Source: an uncultured Bacteroides sp.
GTDB lineage: Bacteria; Bacteroidota; Bacteroidia; Bacteroidales; Bacteroidaceae
NCBI GenBank assembly: GCA_900557355.1
Contig: USSR01000253.1
Span: 1 to 8,916 of the forward strand
DNA length: 8,916 nt
Direction of reading: 5' to 3'
Made by a program: the position numbers and the translations under genes. The notes beneath the pieces are model-generated. The model searched no databases, was not told where the DNA came from, and was given only the letters and a program-made list of their open reading frames with translations. Positions 1 to 5,603 of this stretch are shown here, one piece after another (position 1 is the stretch's first letter; every line of letters begins with the position of its first letter).

Positions 1-86
1 TTCAATGGCAAATTAAGGCGAACAAAGATTCTGATGATAGCTATGACTATGTGATAGAATCTAATGTTGGTCGAGAAGACAATTAA
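1..86 (+). CDS. C-terminal end of an unidentified gene (partial)
   Basis: In the third frame of the + strand, codons run open from base 3 to a TAA stop at 84-86, giving a 27-residue tail that is polar and acidic (it ends GREDN). The other two forward frames stop early, at bases 14-16 and 52-54. A strong hairpin starts 10 bases after the stop, which supports this being the true end of a transcribed gene. The fragment is too short to assign a family. It converges on the recombinase gene from the other strand. It may belong to the same mobile element or to the flanking chromosome; the window cannot decide. Confidence 0.5.
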   Translation, partial: QWQIKANKDSDDSYDYVIESNVGREDN

Positions 87-95
87 AATCCTTTC

Positions 96-125
96 AGCAA
101 AACCGGGCTATTTTCCGGTTTTGCT
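96..125. terminator. Bidirectional hairpin terminator between converging genes
   Basis: A perfect 11-base-pair inverted repeat (AGCAAAACCGG at 96-106 and its complement at 115-125) encloses an 8-base loop. It sits between the stop of the partial upstream gene (86) and the stop of the minus-strand recombinase (128-130), so it can end transcription from both sides. The right arm contains a TTTT run but no long T-tract follows on either strand, so efficiency is uncertain. Confidence 0.75.
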
Positions 126-127
126 AT

Positions 128-505
128 CTAACATTTTTGAGCTGCTTTGTTACTCTTCCGCAGTTCTCTTTCAATCGTCAAATCTGTAACTGCACTATAT
201 ATTTGAGTTGTTTTTACACTTCTATGTCCTAATAGTTTTTGCACAGTAGTAATTGAGACACCACGGTATAAAAGTAAAGTCGCAAAAGTATGTCTCGCAG
301 TGTGGAACGTTACATTTCTCTTTATGCCAATCTCCTTAGCAATAGCCTTCAAGACCCTATTAGCATGCTGATTATTTCTCAGTTTAAATAATGGCCCCCT
401 AGGACGTTTTATTTCCCTACTTATAGCTAAGCCTTTACCATTAAACACAGTGCTGAGTGGAATCCGAACTTCATTTCCTGTTTTCTTCATCCATAATATG
501 TCCAC
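128..505 (-). CDS. Tyrosine recombinase, C-terminal catalytic fragment
   Basis: This is the downstream frame, up to 125 residues. It overlaps the end of the N-terminal fragment by 19 bases and stops with TAG at 128-130. A GTG at 503-505 or the ATG five codons later could serve as start, but no ribosome-binding sequence is evident, so independent translation is doubtful. It carries MKKTGNEVRIPLS (the beta-hairpin with the catalytic lysine region), HTARHTFAT (His and second Arg), LLGHRSVKTTQIYSAV (His and nucleophilic Tyr) and a lysine-rich tail. The content matches the second half of a tyrosine recombinase active site. Confidence 0.8.
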   Translation of the reverse strand: MDILWMKKTGNEVRIPLSTVFNGKGLAISREIKRPRGPLFKLRNNQHANRVLKAIAKEIGIKRNVTFHTARHTFATLLLYRGVSITTVQKLLGHRSVKTTQIYSAVTDLTIERELRKSNKAAQKC

Positions 506-1155
506 TTTTTATTGTTCAGCACCTGGATATTTCTCTTACTAAAGCAACAAATATCAGAATACCTTAAACCTGTGTAACAACTAAACAAGAAAGCCAATAG
601 AACTTCTTTATCGGTAGGACACACCGGAATGTATTCTTCAAACAATTTCAGTTCCTTTTCCGAAAGTGCTTCCCGATGTGTCTCCTGAGACTTAATTGTA
701 TATCCAATAAATGGGGACTGATATAGTAGCCCTTTTTTTATCGCAAGATTTATATATTTCTTCAAGACTTTCATATGCCGGGCAATAGTATTAACAGCAA
801 ATCCTTTCGTCTGCATAAAGAACTCTAAATCATACAGACATGCTGTTGTAATCTCCTTTATAGCAAGTGATTCATTATATTCTTTTAATAGCCGGACTGT
901 ATCCCTATGGAGCGTCTTGGTATTATTAGACAAAGATGCATTTAATATTTCGTTATACATAAATTCTACAAATGCATGCCTATGCCCATCTATAAGCTTT
1001 ACCGATGGGGCATTTAACATATTCAGATTTCCACAAGAATGTATATAATTCTGTCCCGCTATATTTAATTGTAAAAGCATAGCAGAAGATCCTTCTGTAA
1101 AGCCTATACTCTGCAATTTCAGTTCCAATTCTGCCAATATAGTTTCGATGTCCAT
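487..1155 (-). CDS. Tyrosine recombinase, N-terminal fragment (core-binding domain and first catalytic arginine)
   Basis: This is the upstream frame, 222 residues. The start ATG (1153-1155) follows an AAAGGG ribosome-binding-like run. Residues from about 60 to 150 form a helical SAM-like core-binding domain with the typical pattern of a leucine-rich helix, an NTIARH(M)KVLKKYI helix and a SPFIGY turn. The catalytic domain begins with the EALSEKELKLFEEY helix and the CYTGLRYSDI motif carrying the first active-site arginine. It then stops after KKWTYYG. Alone it lacks the HxxR, histidine and tyrosine residues and cannot cleave DNA. It might still bind DNA. Confidence 0.8.
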   Translation of the reverse strand: MDIETILAELELKLQSIGFTEGSSAMLLQLNIAGQNYIHSCGNLNMLNAPSVKLIDGHRHAFVEFMYNEILNASLSNNTKTLHRDTVRLLKEYNESLAIKEITTACLYDLEFFMQTKGFAVNTIARHMKVLKKYINLAIKKGLLYQSPFIGYTIKSQETHREALSEKELKLFEEYIPVCPTDKEVLLAFLFSCYTGLRYSDICCFSKRNIQVLNNKKWTYYG

Positions 1156-1197
1156 CCCTTTATTGTTTGTCGATAATCTTTAGACGATATGTGTCTG

Positions 1198-1205
1198 CAA
1201 ATGTA
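1198..1205 (-). promoter_or_regulatory. Possible -7 box of the recombinase promoter
   Basis: On the minus strand the bases read TACATTTG, matching the Bacteroides -7 consensus TAnnTTTG, about 42 bases upstream of the recombinase ATG. No good TTTG box is found about 20 bases further upstream; only a CTTG at 1218-1221, which is too close. The site is plausible but unconfirmed. Confidence 0.4.
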
Positions 1206-1297
1206 CACAATGTTAGCCAAGTTTTTAGAGATTCTCATTCGAAAGTCACTATCCAATATTTCCCTAAAATATATCCTTATCTTTTGAAAAAACAATT

Positions 1298-1336
1298 GCA
1301 AATGTTTGCGTTGCCGAAATAATATAATTATTTTTG
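1298..1336 (+). promoter_or_regulatory. fic promoter with overlapping dyad
   Basis: TTTG at 1305-1308 and TATTTTTG at 1329-1336 fit the Bacteroides -33/-7 promoter exactly, with 20 bases between. Transcription would start near 1343, giving a leader of about 34 bases before the ATG at 1377. A short dyad, GCAAA-TG-TTTGC (1298-1309), lies across the -33 box, where a repressor could act. The 11-base box TGTTTGCGTTG (1303-1313) recurs in the parA promoter at the same distance from its -7 box. Confidence 0.7.
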
Positions 1337-1376
1337 TATTCAAAAATATAATATTTATATTTAAAAAAATAAGAAG

Positions 1377-2168
1377 ATGTTCGAAAAAGAAATAGCGTTA
1401 TACGAGAAATGTTTGCAGGAGTACAAAAAAAAAGTAATAGACCGCTTTTCACTACAAGACCTGAAAGAGTATAATGAAATTCTATTCTCAGCTCATAACT
1501 GTGCAATAGAAGGAAACACTTTCTCTGTAGATGAGACAAGAACCCTTAAAGAAAAAGGACTAGGTATGATTCCGCAAGGCAAACGATTACTGGATGCTTT
1601 TGAGATGCTAGATCATTTTAAGGCTTATGAGTTCTTAATGTCACAACCAGAAGCCCCACTAACAGAAGAGTTACTAAAAACGACTCACCGTATACTAACA
1701 GAACACACTCTTAGCTATCTTCATAAAGGTGCAATTCCAGGAGAATATACGGATACTGACATGGGAGCAGGAGATACTATTTTTGGCGACCATGAAATCA
1801 ACATCTCACGCATACCTCAATTATTGGAAGCTACAGAGAAAGCCATTGCCAAACAAACAATTCATCCTATAGAAATTGCAGCACAATTCCACCGGCATTT
1901 CATTTTCTTGCACCCTTTCCGGGATGGAAACGGACGTCTAGGTCGTCTTCTATCTAACTTCATATTAGTTAAGTTAGGGCATCCGATGATTATCATTGAA
2001 AATACAGATCGCGAAAAATATATAAATATTTTAAGAATATGCAGAGACGAACGTTCCACTTATCCCATGGTGGCCTTCTTCTTTGAGATAGCTATCAAAA
2101 AGATGCAAAGGGAATTAGCACAGAAAAAGCAAATGTCTAATGAATCATTTAATGATTTGAGCTTATGA
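1377..2168 (+). CDS. fic: Fic-family protein AMP-transferase, class II-like
   Basis: The 263-residue product is a Fic-domain enzyme, expected to transfer AMP (rarely another nucleotide-linked group) from ATP to a hydroxyl side chain of a target protein in the cytoplasm. The core motif HPFRDGNGRLGR lies at residues 179-190 with catalytic H179 and the phosphate-binding GNGR intact, so activity is expected. Near the N-terminus, NCAIEGN (41-47) occupies the place of the self-inhibitory helix motif [S/T]xxxE[G/N]. The glutamate E45 is kept but the usual serine/threonine is N41. The IEGN followed by an ET motif fits class II Fic proteins, where the inhibitory helix is in the same chain. No separate antitoxin gene is seen beside it, and no DNA-binding domain at the C-terminus. 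The start ATG follows AAGAAG and sits correctly behind the promoter. The target is unknown. On mobile elements such proteins may act as self-restrained toxins or host modifiers; that is inference. Confidence 0.9.
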   Translation: MFEKEIALYEKCLQEYKKKVIDRFSLQDLKEYNEILFSAHNCAIEGNTFSVDETRTLKEKGLGMIPQGKRLLDAFEMLDHFKAYEFLMSQPEAPLTEELLKTTHRILTEHTLSYLHKGAIPGEYTDTDMGAGDTIFGDHEINISRIPQLLEATEKAIAKQTIHPIEIAAQFHRHFIFLHPFRDGNGRLGRLLSNFILVKLGHPMIIIENTDREKYINILRICRDERSTYPMVAFFFEIAIKKMQRELAQKKQMSNESFNDLSL

Positions 2169-2235
2169 CCCATAAGTTTCACTATCTATATCCACATCAA
2201 AACATTTAAAACTATTAATATTTTATCTTTTTGAA

Positions 2236-2285
2236 AAAATAGAAACTATTTTGTTTGCGTTGATAAAATATTATTTTTATATTTG
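2236..2285 (+). promoter_or_regulatory. parA operon promoter with upstream dyad
   Basis: TTTG at 2254-2257 and TATATTTG at 2278-2285 form a Bacteroides-type promoter with 20-base spacing. A perfect dyad, AAAATAG-AAA-CTATTTT (2236-2252), abuts the -33 box and could be an operator or partition site. The box TGTTTGCGTTG (2252-2262) is identical to the one in the fic promoter. The segment TTATCTTTT(T)GAAAAAA upstream (from 2223) also matches the fic region from 1277. Confidence 0.7.
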
Positions 2286-2316
2286 TGCCATTATTAACAA
2301 AATAACAACCTTAAAA

Positions 2317-3069
2317 ATGATTATTACATTCTTAAATAACAAAGGCGGAGTTGGGAAAACCACTACCGCTGTCAATGTAGCTCATGCATTGACCATTGAG
2401 GGAAAAAGAGTGCTACTTATAGATCTCGACCGACAAAGAAATGCAAGTTTTATCATGGGACATGATGATTCATCAGAAGCCAATATATTTGACGCACTTG
2501 CAGGAAAAGTAGACATACCAATCTACACACATGACCAAATAGCAGACCTTCATTACAGTCCAGCCGGGAGAGTAGATATAGAAGAAATCCTTCTATTACA
2601 ACGTATAGGTAGGGAAAGTAAACTCAAGAAACTACTAGATCCTATAAAAAAGATATATGATTATATCCTAATAGACTGCCCGCCGTCCTTAGGTATGATA
2701 TCTCTTAATGCCCTAGTTGCGTCTGACAAATTGGTCATACCCATACAACTTGAACCATTCGCTTTTTTAGGAACAAGCGAAATTGCCAGTTTCTTCAGTG
2801 ACGTAAAGAAAGAAATCAATAACCAGTTAGAAATATTAGGTTATCTAAAGACCTTATATGATAGCCGCCTAAGTCAGACAAGAGATATCGAGGAGCTTTT
2901 ATCACAGCATGTTAATAAGAACAAAATATTTAATACCACAATCCGGAAGAATGTTGCACTGTCAGAAGCTAGCAATATGCAAAAAACAATATTTGAATAC
3001 GCACCAGAATCAACCGGAGCAAAGAACTATAGAGATTTTACAAAAGAAATAATTCAATTAACTAAATAA
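2317..3069 (+). CDS. parA: ParA-family partition ATPase
   Basis: This 250-residue protein is a small ParA/MinD-type ATPase of the kind that forms ATP-dependent nucleoid-bound gradients to distribute plasmids or integrative elements. The deviant Walker A motif KGGVGKTT is at residues 9-16 with the signature lysine K9. The switch I/A' region begins VLLIDLD (32-38), and Walker B is ILIDCPPS (117-124). The A' box reads DLDRQRN where most ParA proteins have D-x-DPQGN, an unusual change. The frame is open back to a TTG at 2251, but that lies upstream of the -7 box (2278-2285), so the ATG at 2317, which starts right at the conserved first strand MIITFLNNKGG, is the true start. There is no N-terminal helix-turn-helix, as in type Ib ParA. 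The gene is followed after 7 bases by a ribbon-helix-helix gene, the usual partner in type Ib systems. Confidence 0.92.
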   Translation: MIITFLNNKGGVGKTTTAVNVAHALTIEGKRVLLIDLDRQRNASFIMGHDDSSEANIFDALAGKVDIPIYTHDQIADLHYSPAGRVDIEEILLLQRIGRESKLKKLLDPIKKIYDYILIDCPPSLGMISLNALVASDKLVIPIQLEPFAFLGTSEIASFFSDVKKEINNQLEILGYLKTLYDSRLSQTRDIEELLSQHVNKNKIFNTTIRKNVALSEASNMQKTIFEYAPESTGAKNYRDFTKEIIQLTK

Positions 3070-3076
3070 ATAAATT

Positions 3077-3313
3077 ATGGGAAAAAAAGTAGATGTAAGC
3101 AAACTTGCAGCAGTCGGCAAGAATCTGGAAGACGCAGAAAATGTAGAGGTAGCACCGGAACGCAATGTTACCACTACTTTCAGAATGGATAAAAAGATGT
3201 TTCAAGATCTAAGTCTATTAAAAGTCTATACCGGTAAAAATAAACAAGATATGATCTATGATTATATTAAAGAAGGAGTAGAGAGAGACAAAAAGAAATA
3301 TGGGGTCTCTTAA
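3077..3313 (+). CDS. Ribbon-helix-helix DNA-binding protein, likely ParA partner
   Basis: The product has 78 residues. The first 30 are polar and probably flexible. From about 31 a strand (VTTTFRM) is followed by two helices (38-52 and 55-71) with the hydrophobic spacing of a ribbon-helix-helix/CopG-like fold, ending in a lysine-rich tail. Such proteins dimerise and insert the strand into the DNA major groove. In ParG- and omega-like systems the flexible N-terminus stimulates the ParA ATPase. It starts 7 bases after the parA stop and is clearly co-transcribed. It is the most likely centromere-binding partner of ParA and possible repressor of the parA promoter. The assignment rests on size, pattern and position, not on a recognised family signature. 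Confidence 0.7.
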   Translation: MGKKVDVSKLAAVGKNLEDAENVEVAPERNVTTTFRMDKKMFQDLSLLKVYTGKNKQDMIYDYIKEGVERDKKKYGVS

Positions 3314-3326
3314 AATCAAACCAACA

Positions 3327-3349
3327 AGAGGTTACTTTGAGTAACCTCT
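3327..3349 (+). terminator. Hairpin after the parA operon
   Basis: A perfect 10-base-pair stem (AGAGGTTACT, loop TTG, AGTAACCTCT) begins 14 bases after the stop of the ribbon-helix-helix gene. No clean T-run follows, so it may be a weak terminator or an mRNA 3'-end stabiliser that lets some transcription continue into the lipoprotein gene. Confidence 0.6.
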
Positions 3350-3446
3350 ACCTTCTTTGGATATTCATTACAAAAAACATTATGATATTCTAAACAAATA
3401 AAATATTATTTTTATAAAAACCTGTTCTGTTTTTGTAAATACTAAA
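3350..3446 (+). promoter_or_regulatory. Intergenic region ahead of the lipoprotein gene, weak promoter signals only
   Basis: This very AT-rich stretch contains TGTTTTTG at 3428-3435, one base off the TAnnTTTG -7 box, but no TTTG about 20 bases upstream. A 19-base segment at 3398-3416 (ATAAAATATTATTTTTATA) is identical to 2263-2281 in the parA promoter, but the bases that complete the -7 box there (TTTG) are replaced by AAAA here. No convincing promoter is visible. Confidence 0.3.
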
Positions 3447-5255
3447 ATGAAACCTGAAATGAAAAAACTATTACTTTTTGGAATGCTGGCCAGTATGTTG
3501 TTCTCTTGTGACTCTGAATCGCCAGATACCCCTATCTCACCAGAACCACCAATAGAAACTGGAATCAAATTAACATTACTGCCAACAATAGAGAATTTGA
3601 CTGAGGCAGCTACAAGAGGAGTAGTTACAGGATTTAAACCAGGTGATAGAATAGGTATATTCTATAATGATACCTGTATTAATAGTAAGTTCACTTATAG
3701 CGGTACTTCTTGGAGTGGAGAAAACATATTGCTTTCATCCACAATGAAAAACATGTATTGCTATTTTCCCTATGATATTACTGTTAAGAGTCATGATAAT
3801 ATTCCTATTAACATTGAAGATCAGACTGATTTTTTAAATGGGAGTACTATTGTCGGTACTTCTAATGCTGATGCCGAAGTCGTTATGAAGCATACACTGG
3901 CTTTAGTCAGAGTTGTACTCAAAAAGAATAATTACACAGGAAATGCCAAAGTAGAGTCTGTTATCTGGAATGGAATCTATAAGCAAGCCAAGTTTAATGC
4001 GGTGACCAATACAATCACTACAACCGGAGAAAAAGGGGACTATCAAGCTGGGGGGAACTTCACTGTTAATGATAATGAAGAGCCAATCATTGTAGAAGCT
4101 ATATTACTTCCAATAAGTACGGCTGAAGGAGTAAGTGTCACTATTACTGTTGATGGAGAAGCAAGAGTATATCAGCTACCTAAAAATCACCAGTGGGAGG
4201 CAGGTAAAACATATACCTATACCTTAACACTAAAGGGAGGGTATAATAGCCCTATCGAATTAGAAGAATATCCCATTGACATAGCCCATTGGAGTACTTT
4301 TGGAAAAACAGATAAAATTGTCCTCTCACAATCTGATAAGGACTGGTTTGACATTGAACCTGGCTCAATTCCATATGGTAGTAATATATACCGCAATGAA
4401 GGATATATGTTTGGTTTTTATGGTTACTGGACAGGTTTTGATATGGAAACAGGAAATATGCCAGAAAAATGGGAAGGAGATTTCCGTATGGTATTGCTTG
4501 ATGATAATGGCAATATTGTAGACCAATATCAGCCATGTGCTATTGTTGCAGAGAATGGAGCAATGATGAAAGGAACCGGGAGACGCTGCTATGTTACCGC
4601 TCCTGCCGGAACTTATGAATTAAGTGTATTATTCCGAAAAAGAGGAGAAACAACATGGCAAAAAGCCAATAGAAAAGATAATGCTACAAAAAAAGATATG
4701 ACATTTACAATACAAGATCCAACAGACCTTCCCTCGCTACGCATGGTACAGGTTGAAGAGGAAGTTAATACAGGAGTCGTTATTCATAACCGACCATTCG
4801 ACAGCGAATTTAATATTACCTATATATTGTCAAACCGAAATGACATAAGACTTAAAGGAGAAATAAAAGCTGTATGGGAACGCACTTTCGACTATACAGG
4901 GCACTGTTATCGACCAGCATCAAAAAAGAAGAATACCATCAATGATATTGAATGGCAAGACGAAATAGGGCGGATCAGCATCGATTTACAACCAACTGTC
5001 AGATTCTGGAAGGGTATAATCCCTTGTTCCTTCCCTGTAAAAAGAGAAATGCCTAAAATGGCGAACGGAATTGGTTACTGCACACCGATGGTACATTTAT
5101 ACTGGAAACCAGAAGGCGGTTCTGAATGGACTCTATTAAGATTAGATATGGACCCCATTTTGGCGGCCAAAGTCAATAACAGCCAAGAAGAAGCTAATCT
5201 TTTCTTAGAGGCTCTAAATTATTTAAACTTTGAACAAACGCACTGGCACCAATAG
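3447..5255 (+). CDS. Fimbrillin-like (Mfa-type) surface lipoprotein with extended C-terminus
   Basis: The 602-residue product begins with a lipoprotein signal peptide: KK, a hydrophobic core, then the lipobox LFSC with C21 as the lipidated residue. Acidic residues (DSESPD) follow, consistent with Bacteroidetes surface-export signals. Residues about 40-262 match the fimbrillin-like family seen in type V pili and related anchors or tips: ATRG (55-58), GDRIGIFY (66-73), YCYFPYD (104-110), KHTLALVRVVL (148-158) and WEAGKTYTYTLTL (250-262). Residues 263-602 add about 340 residues, beta-rich by eye and perhaps two immunoglobulin-like sandwiches (roughly 290-425 and 430-575). I do not recognise these; most fimbrillin-like proteins of this kind are much shorter. 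A second ATG four codons downstream (3459) could be the real start, since MKKLLLF is a typical signal-peptide opening. Adhesion to host, mates or other cells is a reasonable inference. The gene is monocistronic, ending before a strong terminator. Confidence 0.85.
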   Translation: MKPEMKKLLLFGMLASMLFSCDSESPDTPISPEPPIETGIKLTLLPTIENLTEAATRGVVTGFKPGDRIGIFYNDTCINSKFTYSGTSWSGENILLSSTMKNMYCYFPYDITVKSHDNIPINIEDQTDFLNGSTIVGTSNADAEVVMKHTLALVRVVLKKNNYTGNAKVESVIWNGIYKQAKFNAVTNTITTTGEKGDYQAGGNFTVNDNEEPIIVEAILLPISTAEGVSVTITVDGEARVYQLPKNHQWEAGKTYTYTLTLKGGYNSPIELEEYPIDIAHWSTFGKTDKIVLSQSDKDWFDIEPGSIPYGSNIYRNEGYMFGFYGYWTGFDMETGNMPEKWEGDFRMVLLDDNGNIVDQYQPCAIVAENGAMMKGTGRRCYVTAPAGTYELSVLFRKRGETTWQKANRKDNATKKDMTFTIQDPTDLPSLRMVQVEEEVNTGVVIHNRPFDSEFNITYILSNRNDIRLKGEIKAVWERTFDYTGHCYRPASKKKNTINDIEWQDEIGRISIDLQPTVRFWKGIIPCSFPVKREMPKMANGIGYCTPMVHLYWKPEGGSEWTLLRLDMDPILAAKVNNSQEEANLFLEALNYLNFEQTHWHQ

Positions 5256-5290
5256 ATGCTATTTCTCTTTAAGGTATCACTCTTTCAAGA

Positions 5291-5325
5291 AACTCCCACG
5301 TCTTCAGGACGTGGGAGTTTTTTTT
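5291..5325 (+). terminator. Strong intrinsic terminator after the lipoprotein gene
   Basis: A perfect 12-base-pair stem (5291-5302 with 5308-5319, core CTCCCACGTC) with loop TTCAG is followed by an uninterrupted T-run to 5325 and another T-rich stretch. This is a textbook rho-independent terminator and separates the lipoprotein gene from the downstream operon. Confidence 0.93.
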
Positions 5326-5340
5326 ATTTTTTCTCCAAAA

Positions 5341-5375
5341 CGCAAGTTTCTTGCGTCGGTCCCCATATATATTTG
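5341..5375 (+). promoter_or_regulatory. Promoter of the ArdC operon with an operator-like palindrome
   Basis: TATATTTG at 5368-5375 fits the Bacteroides -7 box, 25 bases ahead of the first ATG of the operon. The -33 box is poor (TTTC at 5347-5350, spacing 17). A perfect palindrome, CGCAAG-TTT-CTTGCG (5341-5355), covers the -33 position and could be an operator controlling the antirestriction operon, or a small hairpin. Its right arm runs into CTTGCGTCG, which resembles the TTTGCGTTG box of the fic and parA promoters (7 of 9 bases). Confidence 0.5.
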
Positions 5376-5399
5376 TCGCATAACCAATAAATAAATTTT

Positions 5400-5603
5400 A
5401 TGGAATCAGAAAATAATATTATCGACTTGGTTCAAAACAAACAAAGAAATATGCTCGACTATGTTTTGTCCCAGCCAGAATTAAAACAAGACTTCGAAGA
5501 AGCCATGAGCTTTATCGGAAAACCAGAACAAGAATGGACCCCAAATGATGCAACAAAATGGTTAACTGAATACGAAAATAATTTGTATAGGAAAAATGAA
5601 TAA
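5400..5603 (+). CDS. Small acidic protein of unknown function, first gene of the ArdC operon
   Basis: The 67-residue product is not a family I recognise. It is soluble and acidic, mostly helical by pattern, with a tryptophan-containing stretch EWTPNDATKWLTEYE at 45-59. It has no signal peptide, membrane segment or cysteine. The start ATG comes 25 bases after the -7 box and is the first in the transcript. Its end overlaps the ardC start by 8 bases (5596-5603), so the two are probably translationally coupled and may work together, for example as a small partner of the ArdC-type protein. That partnership is inferred only from the overlap. Confidence 0.75.
   Translation: MESENNIIDLVQNKQRNMLDYVLSQPELKQDFEEAMSFIGKPEQEWTPNDATKWLTEYENNLYRKNE

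Larger units (their letters stand above)
128..1155 (-). pseudogene. Tyrosine recombinase / integrase, split by a frameshift
   Basis: Together the two reading frames encode a phage-integrase-type tyrosine recombinase of roughly 340 residues, which would integrate or excise DNA by strand exchange through a covalent tyrosine intermediate. All recognisable catalytic positions are present: the first arginine in TGLRYSDI, the HTARH box, the LLGHRS histidine and the tyrosine in TTQIYSAV. The arginine lies in the upstream frame and the rest in the downstream frame. The upstream frame stops at 487-489, while the downstream frame is open from 505. Adding one base near 487-511 would rejoin them; a run of five A (minus strand) at 506-510 is a likely slip point. 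It may be a decayed integrase, a sequencing error, or, less likely, a programmed shift. It is shorter than typical 400-residue Bacteroidetes integrases, and the first 60 residues do not resemble the usual arm-binding domain. Confidence 0.85.

Noticed and set aside
487..511. Programmed -1 frameshift in the recombinase
   Set aside because: The junction lacks a proper slippery heptamer (U AAA AAG rather than A AAA AAG), and I see no clear downstream stimulatory hairpin; a simple indel is more likely.
1156..1376. Integration (att) site next to the recombinase gene
   Set aside because: No tRNA end or matching direct repeat is visible in the window; the repeated GCAAATGT (1197 and 1297 region) is too short to claim an attachment site.
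1119..1539. Minus-strand open frames at 1119-1343 and 1264-1539
   Set aside because: They cover the divergent promoter region and the start of fic, show biased AT-driven composition and no conserved motifs.
2251..2316. A longer ParA starting at TTG 2251 with 22 extra residues
   Set aside because: That start lies upstream of the -7 promoter box at 2278-2285, and the extra residues do not resemble ParA; the ATG at 2317 begins exactly at the conserved first strand.
1377..3313. Fic plus ParA/RHH as a toxin-antitoxin pair
   Set aside because: Fic already carries its own inhibitory helix, the genes have separate promoters, and the ribbon-helix-helix protein is tightly coupled to parA rather than to fic.
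3380..3568. Minus-strand open frame of 62 residues over the lipoprotein signal peptide
   Set aside because: It overlaps the start of a well-supported gene on the other strand and has no supporting signals of its own.
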